Notes: generated by a model not told the origin, from the sequence alone. Positions 47,764 through 60,739 are shown, numbered from the stretch's first letter. The stretch is DNA of 64,000 nt from Capsicum annuum (GCF_002878395.1 NC_061115.1:149819507-149883506); one strand, 5' to 3'. Program-made: numbers and translations.

Positions 47764-47795
47764 CCCCGTGCTAGCACGGGACATATCACTCCTAG
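47764..47795 (+). mobile_element. Helitron-like 3' terminus
   Basis: A perfect 16-bp palindrome (CCCGTGCTAGCACGGG, 47765-47780) is followed 11 bases later by CTAG at 47792-47795. Plant Helitrons end in a hairpin then CTRR. The next base is A rather than the usual T; a second CTAG followed by T lies at 47810-47813. No 5' end was identified. Confidence 0.4.
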
Positions 47796-47813
47796 AATTC
47801 ATGTAAAAACTAG

Positions 47814-49198
47814 TGAATTTGACCACATTTCACTCGGTAACAAGAAATTTAAATAATTCCTATTAATATTCAATTATTAAACATAATTAATCTGTAAATT
47901 CAGATATATATTGTCTTAAATTCTAATTCATTTTATTATTAACATATTATTCGTATTTCTCTTTTTTGTTTTAATCTTTTGAAGACATTTTGCTTTTTAA
48001 TTTCTATCTTTTAACTTACCTTTTTCCTCTTGTTCTTCCTATTATTTTTCTTTCTTAGTAGCCTATTTTTTCATTTTTTTCTTACTTTCAAATCTCCCTT
48101 TTGTTACTTGCTCTCTAACTTTCAAGTAATTTAAAAAATAGATAACCAAAGATATTCAAAGATATAATAAAGATAAATAAGTAAAAAAGATTCAGGGCAT
48201 TGATTTGTTTTCTAGCAAATCAAGTTATAAACAATACATTTTAAAATGTATCTGAAATATCAACCCCAAACGTTAATATATGACATGCTCGTATCAAAAC
48301 CTTTGAAGTTGTCATCAATAATAGACTTTGATGGCGGTCATTAACTTTTTTTTTTTACTGCCTATAGAATTGAAGAAACATAAGAAAGAAATAATACTGA
48401 AAATTAAAATTGCAAGATATATGGTGACTAATTATTTTTAATCATAATATAGTAAAACACATTATTTCACCAAAAAAAAACATATTATATTTATTGCATG
48501 TGGTACTAATAATTATTTGTTTTTTAGACTTACCTTTTAATATAACGAAGTTAAAAAATGAAAAGATTTACATGAACTCACGCAAAATGAATGTTAAGAG
48601 TTATATCCACAAACATAAATTTGAGAGTTACAAATAATTACATTTCCTTTTTGAAGAAGGAAAACATATATTTAATAACGATATATTAAAATATTAAAAA
48701 AAAGAGTTATATTGATTCACATTATTTGAAAAGTTAAGACAATTACTTCTTTTTTTAAAAGACAAATATCTAATAGGAAAAATGTAAATAAAAGGCCTAA
48801 AAAGAAAAAATAATGATTGGTTGTCTAAATTACAGAGGGATATTACATTAGTTTCGATCCTTATGGAGCAACTTTGTATTATATTTAAATATAGTGGGGC
48901 AATAGTGGTAATTTTACTAAGGTGTTCAAGATATGAAGAAATAAACACATAAAGAAAGCAAAGAAGTTGAACATCTACAATATATACATAAATAAATAAA
49001 AAAAATCATACATAACAACTTAATTTTCTGTTGAAAAAGTTCAGATTAACCCCTAGCCCTGCCCCTTCGTGGCAATGGTCAGACAAAAATAACCAGATGA
49101 TCGAGAAGTAACATAGACTTCAATAAAAAAAACACTTCTCTTTGGCTTTATTCTCCTATAGTTATGTCAAGAACAATACAAATTTATTTTCTAATTAG
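47814..49198. other. AT-rich intergenic, nothing recognised
   Basis: It holds long AT-rich runs, and no frame or repeat end that I can support. A minus-strand ORF of 84 codons at 48694-48948 is unrecognised and low in complexity. Confidence 0.5.
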
Positions 49199-49376
49199 TA
49201 GAGCCGCTAATATGGGCCAGGCTCATTGGGTCGGCCCAACCCAGCCCGTAAATTAATAGGGTTGGGCTATGATTTTTGTAGCCCGTTTAAGAAAAGAGCT
49301 TTTTAGCCCGGCCTATATAAGCTCGTTGGCTCATGGGGCTTGAGCAATATGGGCTGGGCTGGCCCGTGGACTAAAT
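49199..49376. repeat. GGCCCAACCC-type interspersed repeat end
   Basis: TAGAGCCGCTAATATGGGCC followed by repeated GGCCCAACCCAGCCCG, AGCCCGGCC and GGGCTGGCCCG words in both orientations. It resembles the ends of a common plant hAT-type MITE family, but the matching far end was not found. Confidence 0.4.
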
Positions 49377-50261
49377 AAAAAATAATTAAAAAATAAAATA
49401 AAGTACTAAGAATAGAAAAAAAGTCTGAACTCCAAGTCTATTTGGACCATCATAGATATTTAAATATTAAATATGTTTCTAAAATATATAAATAATTAAA
49501 ATATAAAATACTAATTTTGTAAGGAATTAAATATGTTTGATGAAGATGATGTGGTGATTTGAACATACCATAAGTGTCATGTGAGTTTTTTCTGAGGAGT
49601 TCATTATGGACTAAATATTGATATTTTTTTTGTTTTATTGTGATTAATTAAAATAAAATTAGGTTAATATTGCTATTTAGCTAGTTCATTAACAGTTTCA
49701 TTTATTTTTCAACATCTCTACTTGGTTTGAATTTGGTGTCAAAAGTTATTTAATTTCACAGATTATTAGTTTTTTTTTTGTAAATTTGAGTCTTGATTAT
49801 CAAGTAGTAACTTGAAAAAATTGAAGGAAAGGTATCTTTTAAGTCTTGAATGAAGGTTTAGTGACATGGACCAACTTAAAAGATTAAACATAATTAAAAA
49901 ACTTGATTAGTCTAATTGTGGACTTGATTAATATTTTTTCAACTTTTTAATTTTTTTAAAAATACAAGTTAACCCACACCCACAAAACTTTCCTCTCTCT
50001 ACAAATCAATCTTTCTTCTCTCTTTCTCTCGATAGTTGCTCTCTCTAACTTCCCCCAACCAAAAACTTTCCAAATTTCTCCCTTCAATCTTGTGCAACTT
50101 CAACCTTTGGCAACAAATAGTTTTGAGTTCTTTCCCATTCCTTTTTTACTTTCAACCGTCAGTCAACGTGACAACATTCTCCGGCGATAACTATCGAGAA
50201 ACTATTTGTAACGTGAATCTAATAGATGAGTAATCTGTTTCAACATATATAACTAATCTGT
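49377..50261. other. AT-rich stretch, then a pyrimidine-rich segment
   Basis: No gene. At 49985-50050 a CT-rich run (TTTCTTCTCTCTTTCTCTCG) looks like a leader. Near 50228 the words GATGAGTAATCTGTTTCAAC echo the repeat words of the array at 57-60 kb. Confidence 0.4.
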
Positions 50262-50790
50262 GCTTAGTTCGGATGATTTATCGAGAGCGGGTAGTGCTTA
50301 ACCCAACTAACTTTCAAGGATATGTTTAGCCTCAGTCGGTTTCTCAAAATAGGGTAGTGCTTAACCTATTGAACTTTTCAAGGACAATGCTTAGCCTTAG
50401 AGAGTTCTTGATAAAGTAGTACTTAACTCCATCGAGTTTTCGAAACAATGCTTAGTTCAGATGATTTCTCGAGAGTGGGTAGTGCTTAACCCAACTAACT
50501 TTCAAGGACAATGCTTAGCCTTAGTCAGTTTTCTCGAAAGAGGGTAGTGCTTAACCCACTTGACTTTCCAAGGACAGTGCTTAGCCTTAGAGAGTTTTTA
50601 GATAGAGTAGTGCTTAACTCCATCGAGTTTTCAAAACAATTCTTAGTTTCGAATAAATTTGTGAGAGAAGGTAGTGCTTAACCCAATTAACCTTTCGAGG
50701 ACAATGCTTAGCCTTAAATCATTTCTCTCGAGAGGGTAGTGCTTAACCCACTCAAAATACAGAACGACAATACTTAACCTTATATCTTCT
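50262..50790. repeat. Higher-order tandem array, three units of about 190 bp
   Basis: Each unit has three ~63-bp subunits. Subunits alternate a GGGTAGTGCTTAACCC word with an AAGGACAATGCTTAGCCTTA word, and the third subunit starts GAGTAGTGCTTAACTCC. CTTAGTTC marks unit starts at 50263, 50451 and 50642 (periods 188 and 191). It lies downstream of the gag relics in the minus direction. Confidence 0.85.
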
Positions 50791-51099
50791 GACGGTGTAT
50801 AGCATACTCAAGATTTGTACTCGTCACTCTATTCCTGCACTCAAAGAAAAATTGTTAATTTTTTTAAAAAGGGAAAAAGATTGATTCGTGCCTCTGCTGG
50901 CTCCTTTGTTCGGGTCCCGGATCCATTGTATCTACATCATTTTCTTGAGATGTAATCCTTGATGAAATTTTTTAAGGATTCCTCAAAAATTCTTGCCCTA
51001 GTTTATGGCCTCGATCTCGTCTGTTTTAAATTTATAGAATCATAGAATTTTTGAAATCCCAGTTATATGCTTCGGGAGAATATGAAAATTTCATTATGA

Positions 51100-53595
51100 T
51101 AAGACCGAACTCCAAATGAGCGTCTACGTATCCCTCTTAAATGTAGTTTAAATTACATAAGAGAAATTCATATTATTCCAAGCATATGTAAAGGTTATAG
51201 TAACTCAAGTGGTTGAGAGCCTGGAATGAGGAAACGACGTGATACTGTCTTGACTGATTTTTCAGATGCTTGGCTCGAGTTTTGACAAATTAATTGGGTC
51301 GTAGAGTTGTTGGTGGATTTTGATAAGCTAATGTTTGTTGAAAGGTAGTTGGAGGTATTTGGAAGTGGGGAGGTTGTTGAAATGGATATGAAGGTGCTTG
51401 ATATATGGGTGTTTGGTATTAAAATGGGGGATGTGGTGTTTGGTAACTTGGAAGGGTTTTGGGATTTTGCATGGTCAAGACAACATTTACTTCCTTCATG
51501 TTGTTATTCTCTTCAGTCTGTGAAGTCTTTATCGCTTGTAGTGCCTCCAAATTTGTTATCATGTTATTTTTAATGCTTTCTTCAATTCTCTTGCCCAATT
51601 TGATGATGTCAACAAGCTTTCGATCCTCTATAATAATCATCCTTTTATAATATTGTGGCTCTTGGGAACGAATGAAGAATTCTTTCATTTGATTTTCATC
51701 TAAAGAAGGGCGCACTTTAAAAGCTTCACGTATCCATCTCATTCCATATTCTCGAAATGATTCTGTAGGCTTTATTTTAACTTCTGAATATATAACCAAT
51801 CAGGCGCATTCTCAACATTAAACCTAAATCTTTCTATGAAATCAGAGGCCATGTCGGTCTATTTTGACCATTTTGTTTCATCTTGTGTGACATACCATGA
51901 TAAGGCTCCTCATAAATAATTTTATAAGAATTTGCTTATTTTTACCGACTCCTGCTAACTTGTCACAGTATAATTTCAAGTGAACTTTCGGATCTCCAGT
52001 CCTATTGTACAATTCAAATCTAGGAGATTTGTACCCCTCCGACAGTTCAACATAAGGGTATATGCACAAATCCTCGTAACTTAGCCCATTCAACCCCTTA
52101 TTGCCTTCAAGTTGTTCCAATTTTTCAACCACGGATTGCATAAGGGTGGCGTTTGCCGGAGGTTTGGATTTATATTGATGGTGGGTAAATGGGGTCATTT
52201 TGACATAACTTGGATCTAAAGTATGGCTGATTGGATGAGGAGTATTTGTGGTAAACATTGGCGGTGTATTATGGTCATATGATGTTGTTTGATAATTTAA
52301 TGGAGCTGGATATGTGTGACATTGCAGTGGACAAGAATGTGGATGTGAGTTATATTTAGGCAGCGTGTATATGTGGCTTGAATTGTTTGGGGGTTGTGAA
52401 ATAGGAAGCGGTGGTAAAGAATGGCTTATGAATATGGCATTAGATTTGACAACAGTGTTACCCTCAACTTGGGGTTAGAGAAGAGCATTCAAAGCAAGGG
52501 GTAAATTAGACAAGTTACGGGCTTGTGACAATTCCCCTTGTAGTTGAAGAATTCTTTGTTCCATTTGTACGATCATCTCATCATGCTCATTTCTAGTTTC
52601 GTTGTTATCACCCATTTCTTTGTCTTGATGACTGAGCCTTAAGGGAAGGAGATCGAGCCCTTTTTCAGTTGGTGTAATGGGCAAGAGAATGCATGAATCA
52701 ATCCTTGGGGTGTGGGAGAAAAAAAATAATGAAAAATAAAATTAAAAAAATCAAGTTAGTAAGGTAAAAGGAATATATAGGGAAAGAATAAACATGTTAA
52801 TAAAACATTTTATAATGGGTGGAACCTTATGTTCCTGTACCATTCAAAGAAAGCGTTAGTCCAAGAGAAATAGTTGTCCTACATTTGAATATCGTAGCCG
52901 TAATCTGCCCTTAATATGCCCAGGAGTTGGGCTTATTAACCCGACACTTTGCAAATGTAATTGAAAGAAAGGGAAAGAAAATATTTTGTTAGATTAAGAC
53001 CGGACCCAAAGTGGGCTGCCTACGTATCCAAATGAAAGTCAGGTTGAACGTAGTTCATGAGGGCAAGGCGAAGATAAAGAGGCGCAACGTTTTGTCTCGG
53101 GCGATGAGAAAGAGGACTGAAAGCTTTTCGGATATTGAGCATATTTGTCATATTGCAGACTTGAGTTCGATGTTCAAATGCTAGACAACCTTAAAACAAA
53201 ATAAATAAATCCAATCGAAAGTTACCACATAGCACAATAAGTTCAAAATATAATAAATATAAAACAAGGCATTCTAGGATGAAGACAACCTTAATAAGCA
53301 TTCTAGGCATAAAGATTTGAGCTCCCGACGCACGAAATAGGACATTGATAGAGCATGAGTTTGAAATTGAAATTACAATTGTAAGGAAGATAAAAATAGA
53401 GGGAATGAACAAGGTTTACTTTTGTTGAACATCAAATTCGTTGATTCATATCATATAGTTGATTCATCCAACTCCGAAAGAAAAAATGATAAAGACGAAA
53501 AAAAAGTTTTATTATGGTGATACCGAACTCATTAAATGAACGCCTATGTATTCACCAGGGAATCAAGTCGATAGTAGTTCAGATAACATAAGAGA
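51100..53595 (-). repeat. Three dispersed copies of a ~75-bp motif around the gag relics
   Basis: Copies at about 51103-51175, 52985-53060 and 53515-53590 share the order GACCGAAC / CTACGTATCC / a purine run / GTAGTTC. In the best copy CTACGTATC is followed about 30 bases on by AACGTAGTTC, so the ends are partly complementary. Confidence 0.6.
51419..52684 (-). pseudogene. Gag relic B, Tat/Ogre-like Ty3/gypsy
   Basis: Minus-strand frames in order: an N-terminal segment with the coiled-coil-like EMIVQMEQRILQLQGELSQA (52684-52475), a central part with YEDLCIYPYVELSEGY and a PRFELYNRTGDPKVHLKLYC block (52258-51878), and the capsid-like KPTESFREYGMRWIREAFKV and FFIRSQEPQYYKRM block (51799-51419). 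This wording is that of Tat-lineage gag. Breaks lie between the segments and no protease follows. Confidence 0.7.
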
Positions 53596-53720
53596 AATTC
53601 ATAAAAGAAAACTGAAAATGTAAAACTTGAAGGAATTTCAAGCGTCTGAGAGTCTGGAGTGGAGAATCAATATGATATCTTCTTCACCAATGTCAACAAG
53701 TGCCAGTCAATCTTGAGAAA

Positions 53721-54846
53721 TTAATCAGCTTCAAAAGTTGTCCCCATCAAGTTTATCATTTTGGTGTCGATCAACTTTTGGATCATATTCTTCAAAGCAA
53801 AGCACGCCTTAGTAAGATGTCCTCTCATCTCAGAGTGATGGGTGCAAATTTGGTAAGGACGATAGCATCGAGACTTAGGATCACAAGGTACGACAACAAT
53901 GGGCGTGATGTAGCCTGCTTCCTTGAGTCGTTCATACAACTGTTCTATGGATTCGCCCAGAGGAGTGTATTGTTTTGGTGGATTTTTCTGGAGCTCATGT
54001 TGATGTTTGGTGGATTGTTGATTTGTTGGTGGTTTTTCGTAAGACATTGGAAGGTAGTGTGATATTGGAGCAATAAATAGAGGTGGGTACCAAATAGTTT
54101 ATAGAGGAGGTTTTGTGAAAGATTGAGGATAATAGGCTTGGACGTAATTGGATGATGGCACAATTTCTGGAGTTTGGTACCATATTAGTTGAGGTTGTGG
54201 TATGATTACTTCAAACTTTGTAGGTTTTGATGTCCCATTGATGATCGTCTTCCTTTGTCTCTGAACTGTGACTCAACCAAATCAGTCTCGGCTATGGGCT
54301 TTTTCTTAAGCTTGTTGTTGAATTGCCTAATAAAGTCAATTGCCAAATCTTCCCAAGAGATCCACTTGCTAGAATTTTTTTCGGCGTGCCATATCAACGC
54401 AGGACCAGTAAGTGAGCTGATGAAGATCTTCTTCTTGAGACCATCACTTTGTCCTATAGCTGCTAGTTCGTTAAGGTATGCCTCCAAATGGGAATGAGGG
54501 TTTCCTGACCCATCATATAATGAAAGTTCAAGTACTCAATTCTATCCCTGTCTTCTTCTTTAGGTTTGAATGAATTATTCATCTCAGGTTGTTGAGATGA
54601 CTTCGCCTTATGCTTAGAGATTCGTCCCTTCATTTCATTCTCCTTGACCATGGTTGTCAACACATTAAGTGCTTTCAGAAGTGTAACTAAATATCGACTT
54701 GAAGACACTTGTGCCCCACAATCAGGCGTGGGTGAGGTCTTTGATATAGGAGATGACATAGTGTAGGTGGGAGCAATGAAGTCAGCTTTGGATAATGGCT
54801 TTGGAAAATCTGGTGGCATTTCAACTGAACCTCGGAGATTAGTCAT
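53721..54846 (-). pseudogene. Gag relic A, Tat/Ogre-like Ty3/gypsy
   Basis: Minus-strand frames: an N-terminal segment (54846-54463, with KENEMKGRISKHK), LNELAAIGQSDGLKKKIF then GPALIWHAEKNSSKWISWED (54487-54206), and the C-terminal QYTPLGESIEQLYERLKEAG then CTHHSEMRGHLTKACFALKN (54047-53721), a zinc-binding-like region typical of Tat gag. The capsid middle seen in relic B is missing. It lies upstream of relic B in the same orientation. Confidence 0.7.
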
Positions 54847-56029
54847 TATCTACTTAATTCTCTCTATTTTCCCTTCTATCCTTCTGATGTTCGAAATAAC
54901 TTCGTTTTGACGCAATCCCAACTTCTCATGCTCATCGTCGCTATTGACAAGGTCGATAAACATTGCTTGACTGGCCATTTCTGATGTTCAACTTTAGTCA
55001 ACCTTAGAAGAAAGGACTTATAATTAGAAACAAAGAGTACGCACGGGAGTCTAGAATGAATATTCTACTCATTTGAAAATAATGAGTTATGCTCATTCGG
55101 AGCTTTATGTAACTTAGAGGTTGTGAAAGCTAATGTACGACACAAATATAATGATATTAATGTCCGAGAATCGTGGTAGGACAATAGTATGTAAAGTTAG
55201 AAGCATTAGGAAGAGGATATCCTAAAATGATAAGTTGCACTAAGAGATTGTGAATGAGACCGAAGCTCTTTATCAAAGCGAGAGTTGGACCTAGGGGGAA
55301 TTAACGTACTAATGGATGAGTCAGGGGGTAATTGAAGGAAAGTTTTGCATAGACCCTAAGAGTGTATTGTAAGTTCCTAACATAATAAGAGTTTTAAGAG
55401 TAACAAGCTCTAAAGTGAGGAACACTAAATGTAAGGAGTGACTAAGGCAAGAATGAAAACAACAAGATAGACGAGATGTCAATACATACATAGAAATGCA
55501 ACACATAGCAAATAATTGTGAGTACTTTTGAGGTCGTAAGCCTTTTTGGACTTTGAATGAGACTAACATTCAACGCGCCAAGAATGCCAAGGCATCCTAC
55601 ATTGAATGGGACGCATATTCCTCAGCGAAAGAAATATGTAGCCATGACCTAAAGTACAAGAGTGGGTTTATGACATGGTTTCCCCGAGTGTACAACTCCA
55701 GAGTGGGAAAGCTTGTGGCTGCCAACACACCACTGATCGACCGATCCACAAGGCATTTCTCAAAGGGTGTTTTAGGAAAAAACGTCTGTGTATTCACGCA
55801 ACCGTTCATAAAACAAAACAAAAGAAGTTTCCAAGTGGAGAAAGGTATAAGCAGAATATCAGCTATAAAAGACAGTAAAACGTAGCACATAGCAAAATAT
55901 AATAACATGCTTAGCAACATAAAAACAAATAAATATCAAAACATATAGCAAATAAAAGGGAGAAAAGAGGAAAGGATAGGCATGGACAAGTGGAAAAATA
56001 AATCAAGGTGTCAAACAGAGTCGTCATTC
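54847..56029 (-). other. Leader between the putative PBS and gag relic A
   Basis: At 56015-56027 the minus strand reads GAATGACGACTCTG, close to the TGGCGACTCTG primer sites I associate with Tat/Ogre elements. The leader down to 54847 holds only short unrecognised frames (for example 55321-55920). Confidence 0.45.
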
Positions 56030-59000
56030 TGTTGTGCCCCATTTTTCTCGCAGAAGGCAGGATTTGACGTGACAAACTCTTTTTGAGATGCATTAAGAAA
56101 GAATCACCACCTAACGTATTAAGGTGCTTTAGGGCACCGGTCTAGGCTACTACGAATCTATTTTGTTGTTTAGTCTTAGTTCACCAAAGTTCGGATAAGG
56201 GTTCAAATTACCTTGAAATGAAGGTGTTAGGCACCTTTCGAGGTCCATGAAGGTGGTTCCAGACCAAATTCATACTTTACATGGGGATTCTACGCGATCA
56301 AATAAAGGTCCATTGTTTTATTTTTAATTTAAGGTTTGGCTACACGATAAAGTAATTAACACACTAAGATGATCTTGTAATTAATATGAGAATAATTGAA
56401 ATCGTAAGTAAACTTATCAATTCATATTTAATTTTAGTTAAATCAATGTTGTTATTACTAATAATGTATTAATTTGAATCATTTAAAATAAAATTGGTCA
56501 ATTATCACTTTACTCAAGACAAATACACTTAGATAATCATGTAATTACTATGAGATTAATTGAAATCATAATTAAATTATCAATTTATCTTTAATTTTAG
56601 TCAAATCAATTTAGTTATTACTAATAATTGCTTAATTTTAATTATTTCAAATCAAATTGGTCAGTTGATCATTCTACTTAAGACGAAACACTTAGTTGAT
56701 CATGTAATTACTATAAAATTAATTGAAATTGTAAGGGAACTTACTAATTCATCTTTAATTTTAGTTAAATCAATATGGTCATTTCTAATTATGGTTATTT
56801 TGTATCATTTCAAATAAAATTGGTCAGTTGATCTCTCTACTCAGGATGAATACACTTAGTTGATCATATAATTACCACGAGATTAATTGAAACAGTAATT
56901 GAACTTATTAATACTAGTTAAATTAGTTTAGTTATTACTAATATAATGGTTTAATATGAATCAATAGATGACTAAGATGTTGCAAAAGATGAGTAATCTA
57001 TTGAAAATGACCAAATAGATAAAGACATCTGTTGCAACAGATTAGTCATCTATTGCAACAGATGAGTAATCTGTTGGAAATAACAAACAGATAAAGTCAT
57101 ATGTTGCAAAAGATTGGTCATCTATTGGAAATAACCAACAGATAAAGACATTTGTTATAACAGATGACTAATCTATTGCAATATATGTATATATCTGTTT
57201 GATAATTTTCAACAAATAACTCATCTGTTGCAACAGATTTATCTGTTGAAATAGGTTACACTTAAATGATCATGTAATTACTATGAGATTAACTGAAATT
57301 GTAATTATTAAATCAATTTAGCTATTACTAATAATGGCTTAATTTGAATCATTTCAAATAAAATTAGTCAATTGATCACTCTACTCAGAACGAACACACT
57401 AAGATGATCGTGTAATTAATATGAGAATAATTGAAATCGTAATTGAACTTATCAATTTATATTTAATTTTAGTTAAATCAATGTAGTTATTACTAATAAT
57501 ATCTTAATTTGAATCATTTCAAATAAAATTGGTCAATTAACACTTTACTCAAGAGGAATACACTTTGATGATCATGTATTTACTATGAGATTAATTAAAG
57601 TCGTAATTAAAATTATCAATTCATCTTTAATTTTATTTAAATTAATTTAATTATTACTATAATTGCTTGATTTTAATTATTTCAAATAAAATTGATCAAT
57701 TGATCATTCTACTTAAGACAAACACTTAGTTGATCATGTAATTACTATAAAATTAATTAAAATTGTAAGTCAACTTACTAATTCATATTTAATTTTAGTT
57801 AAATCAATATAGTTATTTCTAATTATGGTCTGGTTTTAATCATTTCAAATAAAATTGGTCAATTGATCACTCTACTTAGGACGAACACACTTAGTTGATA
57901 GTGTAATTATCATGAGATTAATTGAAACTGTAATTGAAATTATTAATTCATGTTTAATTCTAGTTAAATAAATTTAGTTATTACTGATATAATAGCTTAA
58001 TATGAATCAATAGATGACTAACATGTTGCAAAAGATGAGTAATCTGTTGAAAATGACTAAATAGATAAATAATTGAACTTATTAATTCATATTTAATTCT
58101 AGTTAAATAAATTTAGTTATTACTGATATAATAGCTTAATATGAATCAATAGATGACTAACATGTTGCAAAAGAAGAGTAATCTATTGAAAATGACTAAA
58201 CAGATAAAGACATCTGTTGGAAATGACCACACAGACAAAGACATCTGTTGGAAATGACCAAACAAATATAGACATATGTTGCAACAGATGACTAACCTGT
58301 TGCAATAAATGACTCATCTATCGAAAATTATCAAATAAATATAGATATCTATTGCAACAGATGACTAAGTTGTTGCAGCAGATGACTCATCTGTTGAAAA
58401 TCATCAAACATATAGGATATATGTTGAAAAATAATTTAAAATACTAAAGCTCAGATATTTTTAAGAGAACTCAAATGTTTATCTCCTTGTCTAAGGTCTT
58501 ATCTTTAATTTTAGTTAAATCAATTTAGTTATTACTAATAATTGCTTAATTTGAATCATTTTAAATAAAATTTATCAATTGATCATTCTATTAAGGACGA
58601 ATACATTAATTGAAATTGTAAGTGGACTTATCAATTCATCTTTAATTTAGTCAAAATTAATTTAGTTATTACTAATAATGACTTAATTTGAATCATTTCA
58701 AATAAAATTGGTCGATTGATCATTTTCTCCGAGACGAATACACATAGTTGATCATGTAATTACTATGAGATTAATTAAAATTATAAGTGAACTTATCAAT
58801 TCATCTTTAATTTTAGTTATATCAATTTAGTTATTACGAATAATGGCTTAATTTGATTTATTTTAAATAAAATTGGTCAATTGATCACTCTACTCATGAC
58901 GAATACACTTAGTTGATCATTTAATTACTAATAGATTAATTGAAATTGCAAGTTTATCTTTAATTTTAGTTAAATCAATTTGGTTATTACTAATAATGAC

Positions 59001-60735
59001 TTAATTTGAATTGTTTCAAATAAAATTGGTTGATTGATCACTCTACTCGAGACGAATACACTTAGTTAATCATGTAATTACGATGAGATTAATTGAAATT
59101 GTAAGTGAACTCATTAATTCATGTTTAATTTTAGTTAAATTAACATAGTTATTTCTAATAATGACTTAATTTGAACGATTTAAAATAAAATTGGTCAATT
59201 AATTATTCCACTAAGGATGAAACACTTAATTGATCATTAATTACTGAGATTAATTGAAATCGTAATTGAACATACTAATTTATCTTTAATTTTAGTTAAA
59301 TCAATATAGTTATTTCTATTAGTGGTTTAATTTGAATTATTTCACATAAAATTGGTCAATTAATCATTCTACTCAGTATGAAACACTTAATTGATTATGT
59401 AATTACTATGAGATTAATTGAAATCATAATTGAACTTACTATTTCATCTTTAATTTTAGTTAAATCAATATAGTTATTTCTAATGATGACTTAGTCTGAA
59501 TCATTTCAAATAAAATTGGTCAATTGATTACTCTACTCACGACGAACATACTTAGTTGATCGGGTAATTACTATGAGATTAATTGAAACTGTAATTGAAC
59601 TTATTAATTCATATTTTATTTTAGTAATCAATTTAGTTATTACTAATAATGACTTAATGTGAATCAATAGACGACTAACATGTTACAACAGATGAGTAAT
59701 CTGTTGGAAATGATCAAACAAATAAAAACATCTGTTGGAAAATAACCAAACAAATATAGACATCTGTTGCAACAAATGACTCACTTGTTGCAACAACTAA
59801 TTCATCTATTGAAAATTATCAAACAAATATAGACATTTGTTGCAACAGATGACTAAGTTACTGCACCATATGACTCATCTATTGGAAATTACTAAATAGA
59901 CAAAATATGTGTTGAAAAATAATTTAAAATACTAAAGCTTAAATATTTTTTAGGAGAACCCAAATGTTTTTCCCCTTGTCTAAGGTTTTGTCTTCAATTT
60001 TAGTTAAATTAATTTAATTATTATTAATAATTGCTTAATTTGAATCAACAAATGACTAATCTGTTATAAACATTTATTGCAACAGATGACTAACATGTTG
60101 CAACAAATAGGTGATCTGTTGGAAAATAATTAAAATACTAGGAAACTCAAACATTTTTAGGAGAACTCAAATGTTTGTCCCATTGTCTTAAAGACTTGTC
60201 TTTAATTTTAGCTAAATCAATTTAATTATTACTAATAATTGCTTAATTTGAATCAACAAATGACTAACATGTTGCAACAGATGATTCATCTGTTGAAAAT
60301 TAGCAAACAGATAGAAAATCTGTTATAATAGATGAGTCATCCATTAGAAAACAATTAAAATACTAGGGAACTTAAATGTTTTTAGGAGAAATCAAACGTT
60401 TGTCCCCTTGATCCTTTTGCATTTAATGTATGATACACTATTTTTGTCTTCTTTACCTGTTTCATGAAATTTTTCATATGTTTCACTTATTCGTTGTGCC
60501 CTTGTTGAAATTTTTGGATTTTTTAGGTCAAATTTAGTTCGTATATCACTTAGACATTACTTCATATGTGATTTTGTAAGTATAATTATGATTTTTATTG
60601 AATTTTTTATTTGGTATATCTGCTACTGCTACAATGGATAGAACCTGCAACATGAATCCAATATATGAGTCATTTGTTGCAATAAGTGAGTAATCTGTTG
60701 CAACATATGACTAATCTGTTACAATAGAAGACCCA
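56030..60735 (-). mobile_element. LTR (or LTR-like region) of the Tat/Ogre-like element, array-filled
   Basis: The minus strand ends GGGGCACAACA at 56030, next to the PBS, and contains an AGGTGCCTAACACCTTC block near 56230, a stretch I associate with Tat/Ogre LTRs. From about 56340 it is filled by the tandem array described separately. The outer LTR end was not found; copia sequence begins at about 60740. Confidence 0.5.
56340..60735. repeat. ~163-bp AT-rich tandem array with interleaved CAACAGAT/ATCTGTTG words
   Basis: Monomers are marked by ACACTTAGTTGATCATGTAA, then GAGATTAATTGAAAT, TTAATTTTAGTTAAATCAAT, and TCAAATAAAATTGGTCAATT. About 15 recognisable starts lie near 56371, 56534, 56697, 56860, 57257, 57405, 57568, 57731, 57898, 58749, 58913, 59067, 59230, 59390 and 59555. 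Between blocks lie runs of CAACAGATGA and ATCTGTTGCAACAGAT words, at about 56960-57250, 57990-58440, 59650-59900, 60040-60380 and 60650-60730. Two adjacent word blocks near 57960-58210 share a ~100-bp duplication. Confidence 0.85.
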
Positions 60736-60739
60736 TAAG

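Noticed and set aside
56340..60735. CRISPR-like array
   Set aside because: The regular spacing is a plant satellite-type array with imperfect repeats and no unique spacers of constant length. The genome is eukaryotic.
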